The notes under the pieces were generated by a model. It did not search any database. It worked only from the letters and a program-made list of their open reading frames with translations, and had not been told where the DNA came from. The position numbers and the translations under genes are program-made. DNA of 64,000 nucleotides, taken from Daucus carota subsp. sativus (taxonomy: Eukaryota; Streptophyta; Magnoliopsida; Apiales; Apiaceae). The stretch lies in assembly GCF_001625215.2 (NCBI RefSeq), contig NC_030386.2, forward strand, positions 38,009,296 through 38,073,295. The letters run 5' to 3'. Of this stretch, positions 59,833-64,000 are shown piece by piece. Within the stretch, counting starts at the first letter, position 1. Every line of letters starts with the position of its first letter.

Positions 59833-60962
59833 CTAGGAGGTGGTGGCGGGTTTCTGAATGACAAAGGACATACATTGAGCTTGCCTGATGTTATCAAAAG
59901 CCAGACATCGGATGAAAGCAGTAGGATACGCCTTCTTGCACTCGGCGATTTCATGGAGGACTTGAGATGCGTCCGTGCAACCAAACATAGGAAGCTTCCA
60001 CAGTGTCCAGTACCTCCCATCGTAGTAGTTTGGGATTCTGCTATTCTCACGATAAACATACCCCAGCTGTATACAAAAAAAGTAGGAAACAACAAATTAG
60101 TATATATCAACCCCCACTTAATGATAAACTTCACACCACAGACTAGAATTTCAAGCCATTAATTTATATCATGATTTTGTACATGCAAGTGGCAAAACGA
60201 AGAAGAAAACTAGATATAACAAACATATCTAAAAAAAATAGTTTTTTACAATGAAGTCAAGTTTTATCACTATTGAAAATCACTAAATCTGGCAGTTTAC
60301 AGCATGTTTGAAACTACGGAAAAGATTTGATGCAAAAAGCAACTAAAAATTTTATGGTTGTATTCCAGATTGTTATCCTTTAATGCTAAACATAGGGAGT
60401 TCACAATACACATCAATTATCAGTAGTTGCACCTTCTTTAATAACAAATTGCCATTTCAGATTTCTCTTGAACACTTATATTTGATGCAACAAGATAAAA
60501 GCAATTAGAAATAAACCTACTGCACAAAAATGGTAAAACATGTCCATTAGGATATGTATTAAACATATAAAAATAAATAAATAATTATCTTACTGCATCA
60601 AATTCAAGGCATGGGACCCATCCTTTTTTCATCATGTAATCAATTTCCCTGGCGATTGATTCATCAGTGAGAGGTGGAAGGTAGGAGAGAGTCTCAAACT
60701 TCTTGTTATCAATCGGGTTCCAAACCTGTTCATACAGATATACATGTAACAAGAGCCAATATAAGACATGAGAAACTTTAAATAAATAAAAAAGTGCAAG
60801 TTGCGATCAGAGTACCTTCATACAGTGAGTCTTAGATCCATTCGATACAGTCTTCTTGTTCCAAGCAACCGAATCCTTCATCACAAACAGCTTTGCTGGG
60901 TTAGGTTTTAAGCCTACATAGGTGGATCCAGCCACCGGAGCTGAAAAGCTTGCAGCAGACAT
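59833..60962 (-). CDS. RBCS: Rubisco small subunit, divergent (T-type-like)
   Basis: Three exons on the minus strand: 60816-60962, 60594-60725 and 59833-60066, in frame, 170 residues. The ATG at 60960-60962 is the first in frame after an upstream stop. Residues 1-47 form a Ser/Lys-rich chloroplast transit peptide; the mature protein (123 residues) starts MKVWNP. The family core is clear: [48 protein letters not shown]. It assembles with the large subunit into Rubisco, the CO2-fixing enzyme of the stroma. It departs from the usual leaf form: [20 protein letters not shown] stands where IRIIGFDNVRQVQCISFIA is normal, and [12 protein letters not shown] where the leaf form has LAKEVEYLLRK. These changes recall the T-type (trichome/non-leaf) lineage; that assignment is from memory and needs a tree. 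Confidence 0.88.
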
Positions 60963-61045
60963 TATTAAATTATTACTAAGCTGGTTTGGAGCAAAACTGG
61001 AAACCAGAACTACAGATCCACACAAGAAGTGATTCTATGGTAATG

Positions 61046-61052
61046 TTATAAA
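61046..61052 (-). promoter_or_regulatory. Possible TATA box of the Rubisco gene
   Basis: TTTATAA on the minus strand about 85 bases before the ATG. Farther up, near 61200, the minus strand has GGTGATAAAACC, which contains the GATAA core of the I-box known from light-regulated rbcS promoters. No G-box CACGTG is seen; the nearest is TACGTG near 61255. Confidence 0.3.
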
Positions 61053-61620
61053 TGATACTTAAAATGGTTAGGGAAAAGGACAACAGTGACGGCCTGGCTG
61101 TTTGATTGGTGAGGTGTGATTTGTTAGGGAAGAGAGTAATTTTAAGGAGACGGGTGATTTGAGGTATTGGAGATTTTTGTTAGGGCCTTCAGTATTGGTT
61201 TTATCACCATCCCCACAGATTAACTTCTTTCTGTCGTCATTGTGTGCACTTGGCACGTAGAATAGAAAAACACAAAAGTGATGCCATTTAGTACATAGTT
61301 TTCTACCATAATCACAAGTAAAACAACTTGACTAATATAGTAGTACTAATTGATCCAATTGGCCATTACCTACGCTTGAAAAGAAAATCATAGTTATAAT
61401 CCAAGGTAGGGTCTACCTCCTATAGCAGTAACAGTGATTTGCTTAAAACAAGAGAGAGAAATAAAATTCTGATTAAAAAAACTAACTTTTCTTAGTGTAG
61501 TTTGCTCATACGAAGGGTATAACTGATTTGAATATAAAAAACAGAATATGGTCTGACTGACCTTAAGCCTGGAAGCTGGAAGATTGAGTAGAATCAATTT
61601 TTAGCAATCAATATCATCAC

Positions 61621-63204
61621 TTAATCTGGATCGACTGATTCAAGATTTGATGACACCAAGTCCCTAGTCAGTAGTGATAAGAGTTGGTAGATATCTTTTG
61701 CATGGGAATGAGACTTATCATCAACTGTAAATCTGTTTGTGATTCCATCAATTTCAATGGAACTCCATCCGGGTTTTGAAACAACTTGTTTAACTTTCAT
61801 CATCTTCCTTAATCGTGTCACACTTTCCCAGTTGCCCAAAGTGGCATACATGTTTGCCAATAGCACATACCTCCCACTATGCTGAGGTTCTAACTCAATC
61901 ACATGCTTTCCTGCATTTAAACCCAACTCAGTGTTGCCATGTATTAGACAACCATTCAGGAAAGACCCCCATATGACTCCATCTGGTTCCATCGGCATAC
62001 TTTTAATCAATATCTCCGCTTTCTTAATCTGGCCCGCACGGGCTAGTAGATCAACCATGCATCCATAATGTTCAATTAAAGGTGCAATGCCATAAACTTT
62101 GCACATACGACCAAACAATCGCCATGCATCAGTCAATGGAGTTTTCTGATTACATGCAGAAAGAATCCCAATAAATGTTACAGCATTTGGCTTAGGTCCT
62201 ATCCTCTCCATCTCTCTAAAAAGATCAAGGGCCATATCATTCTTACCATTTAACGCTAAACCCAAAATCATCGAAGTCCAAGTAGTTACATCTCTACAAC
62301 TCATCTTCTTAAATATCGCCACCGCAACTTCCACATTCCCACACTTGGCATAAAAATCTATCAGCGCAGTTCCAAGTTCAAGTTCATACTCACAATAATT
62401 CTCCCGTACATAACAATGAACCCTCACCCCTTCCTCATACGTACCAACAGCTGCACAAGCGCTAAGCACGCTCATCAAAATCGACTTATTAAACCTCACA
62501 TTACCACATTCCCTCAACTCACAAAACAACCCAATCCCCTCACTATACTTCTCATTCGAAATGTACCCCGAAACCATTGCACTACAACAAACATCATTCC
62601 TCTCCGTCATTCCATCAAACACCTCCCGAGCACAATCCACATACCCATTTCGACAAAACCCCGAAATCAAACTAGTATAACAAACTACATTCCTATCCAA
62701 ACTCCCATCAAACACTCTAACCGCTAATCCAACTTCACCAATCAAAGCATACATATGAATAAACGAACTCACAACATAAACATCCCCACAAAGCCCAAAT
62801 TTCACAGCTTGGCCATAAATTTGACCTAATGAATGTACATTTTCACAAGCCTTGGCCAATAACGGGAAAGTGCGAGCATTTGGGCTAATTCCAAGACTCC
62901 TCATTTGGGCATAAACCGAGACACCCATTTCAAGATTTGAGGTTTTAGAGTGGCCCATTATCATATTATTGTAATCAAAGATCGTTGGTTTGTGAATTTG
63001 AGTAAAGAGCTTTTGTGCATAAGTGAAGTTAGACAAGGCGTAGTGAGCGAAGAGAGTGCTGGAGACGAAAGAGAAACGAGAGAGGCCATTGGTGATGAGT
63101 TGGGCGTGGACTTTTTTGAGTTGGAGAGCAGATGTGCATGATTTAAGGAGATTGATGTATGGTGGTGAGCTTGTTGAGAGTGGTTTGATGATGTTATTGC
63201 TCAT
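61621..63204 (-). CDS. PLS-class PPR protein with E domain
   Basis: Intronless, 527 residues, start ATG at 63202-63204 (MSNNIIKPLS). PPR repeats of the PLS type run from about residue 50 to 420, for example VVCYTSLISGFCRNGYVDCA and DVTTWTSMILGLALNGK. They are followed by an E/E+ region with the usual VLLANMYATLGNWESVTRLR, KPGWSSIEI and a short tail after HSHAKDIYQLLSLL. There is no DYW deaminase domain, so if it works in C-to-U editing, like most E-class members, it would need a partner carrying one. The short N terminus makes the target (chloroplast or mitochondrion) unclear. The first third has high A/T bias and the middle (62400-62750) is C-rich on the minus-strand complement. I do not recognise the orthologue. 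Confidence 0.8.
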   Translation of the reverse strand: MSNNIIKPLSTSSPPYINLLKSCTSALQLKKVHAQLITNGLSRFSFVSSTLFAHYALSNFTYAQKLFTQIHKPTIFDYNNMIMGHSKTSNLEMGVSVYAQMRSLGISPNARTFPLLAKACENVHSLGQIYGQAVKFGLCGDVYVVSSFIHMYALIGEVGLAVRVFDGSLDRNVVCYTSLISGFCRNGYVDCAREVFDGMTERNDVCCSAMVSGYISNEKYSEGIGLFCELRECGNVRFNKSILMSVLSACAAVGTYEEGVRVHCYVRENYCEYELELGTALIDFYAKCGNVEVAVAIFKKMSCRDVTTWTSMILGLALNGKNDMALDLFREMERIGPKPNAVTFIGILSACNQKTPLTDAWRLFGRMCKVYGIAPLIEHYGCMVDLLARAGQIKKAEILIKSMPMEPDGVIWGSFLNGCLIHGNTELGLNAGKHVIELEPQHSGRYVLLANMYATLGNWESVTRLRKMMKVKQVVSKPGWSSIEIDGITNRFTVDDKSHSHAKDIYQLLSLLTRDLVSSNLESVDPD

Positions 63205-63584
63205 GTAGAAATTAAGGAAAGATCTTCTTTGAAAGTAAGACTATTTATATGCATTTTGGACGCGAGCATAAAAAAACTGAAAAAGTAAATATTAAAATTT
63301 AGATACGAACTTAATAATATTTCCCATCATGCAACGGGTCTAAAAATTTAAATGGTGACCAGATTTAAATTAGAAATATTATCTATGGAATTAGTTTAAT
63401 GGAGCGTTCGAGTCTGGAATATGATTATGGAATAAGCTCTATTGAATGGATCAAATCATATTGGCGAGTTGCAGCAGATACGTGTGTTTTATTTTTATAA
63501 AGTAATACCCATTTTTTACTTTTCCTAAACTAATTGGAAAATTCTTTTCTAAAATATCCGATATTTGTTTTACTGGTCCTGCAC
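63205..63584. other. Upstream region of the E-class PPR gene
   Basis: AT-rich, no gene. A TATA-like TATTTATATGC occurs near 63241-63250 (TATATAAAT-like word on the minus strand: GCATATAAATAG), a fair promoter candidate about 40 bases from the ATG. Confidence 0.35.
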
Positions 63585-63588
63585 CTAG

Positions 63589-63793
63589 AGCTGTTCACGA
63601 ACCGAGCCGAGCCGAGTTTTGACCGAACCGAGCCGAGCTTTAATTTTTTTTCTGACGAGCCGAGCCGAGTCGAGCTTTTTAATCGAACAAAAATTGTGTT
63701 CAAGCTCGGCTCGTTAACTAACGAGCCGAACACGAGCTTGTTCGCGAACAAATACGAGCCGAGCCGAGTCGAGTCGAGTCGAGCCGAGCCAGA
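63589..63793. repeat. GAGCC/CGAGC-rich element
   Basis: Many repeats of GAGCCGA and its reverse complement (CGGCTC) on both sides of a short AT-rich centre, starting at GAGCTGTTCACGAACCGAG. Motif-rich inverted halves like this belong to a common class of plant MITE-like elements; borders and target duplication are not clear. Confidence 0.5.
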
Positions 63794-63886
63794 AAAAAAA
63801 AGGACAAACCGCTAGTTGACTCTTAAAATAGCTAACCTAATAATTTCAATTTTTTTTTGAAATTTTGTTTATATCACTAAAATGTA

Positions 63887-64000
63887 CTCCCTCCGTCCCA
63901 ATGAATTGTATACACTTTCCTTTTTGGGACGTCCCATCAATTGTATACATTCCAAAAATAGTAAACTTTTATAATATAAAACATCATTACACCAACTACT
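63887..64000. mobile_element. Stowaway MITE, cut by the window end
   Basis: Left end CTCCCTCCGTCCCAATGAA preceded by TA. An internal GTATACA motif repeats. The right end would lie beyond 64000. Confidence 0.55.

Noticed and set aside
60963..61025. Longer N terminus for the Rubisco small subunit
   Set aside because: The extension would have to start at a TTG codon and is preceded by an in-frame stop. The ATG at 60960-60962 gives a sensible transit peptide.
62416..62727. 103-codon plus-strand frame opposite the E-class PPR gene
   Set aside because: Antisense shadow of a clear PPR coding sequence; Pro/His/Asn/Thr bias comes from the complementary codons.

Overview
This 64 kb window is nuclear DNA from a flowering plant, most likely a eudicot. 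It is AT-rich, its genes have many introns, and it carries typical plant families: a plasma-membrane proton ATPase, pentatricopeptide repeat (PPR) proteins, a receptor-like cytoplasmic kinase and a Rubisco small subunit. Transposons fill much of the space between genes. I cannot name the species from the sequence.

Layout. 1-10.3 kb: a decaying tandem family of small RING-finger genes on the minus strand, with two intact members (3591-4640 and 7333-8410) and two broken ones (653-870 and 9636-10300), mixed with miniature transposons. 12.4-15.5 kb: a three-exon chloroplast membrane protein gene. 16.5-21.6 kb: a head-to-tail array of Helitron units. 24.4-30.3 kb: a complete 16-exon P-type H+-ATPase gene. 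31-42 kb: no credible gene, but a miniature LTR element interrupted by a hAT element, and a Helitron interrupted by a young LTR element. 42.4-45.0 kb: an intronless PPR gene that looks like the PPR10 orthologue. 45.8-50.6 kb: hAT-like DNA, a broken gibberellin 3-oxidase fragment, a tandem duplication with a Helitron in one copy, and a MULE-type MITE. 51.5-53.7 kb: a small proline-rich protein gene of unknown function. 55.2-57.5 kb: a seven-exon RLCK-VI-type kinase gene. 59.8-61.0 kb: a divergent Rubisco small subunit gene. 61.6-63.2 kb: an intronless PLS/E-class PPR gene.

The genes do not form a pathway cluster. Four products probably act in or for the chloroplast: the membrane protein, the PPR10-like RNA binder, the Rubisco small subunit and possibly the E-class PPR. 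The H+-ATPase and the kinase act at or near the plasma membrane. I built exon models by hand from GT/AG sites, reading-frame continuity and family knowledge; every multi-exon model closes in frame. The most notable non-genic observations are the Helitron array with fused termini, a Helitron whose empty site survives in a neighbouring duplicate, and an unassigned 160 bp hairpin. I found no wholly new biological system.
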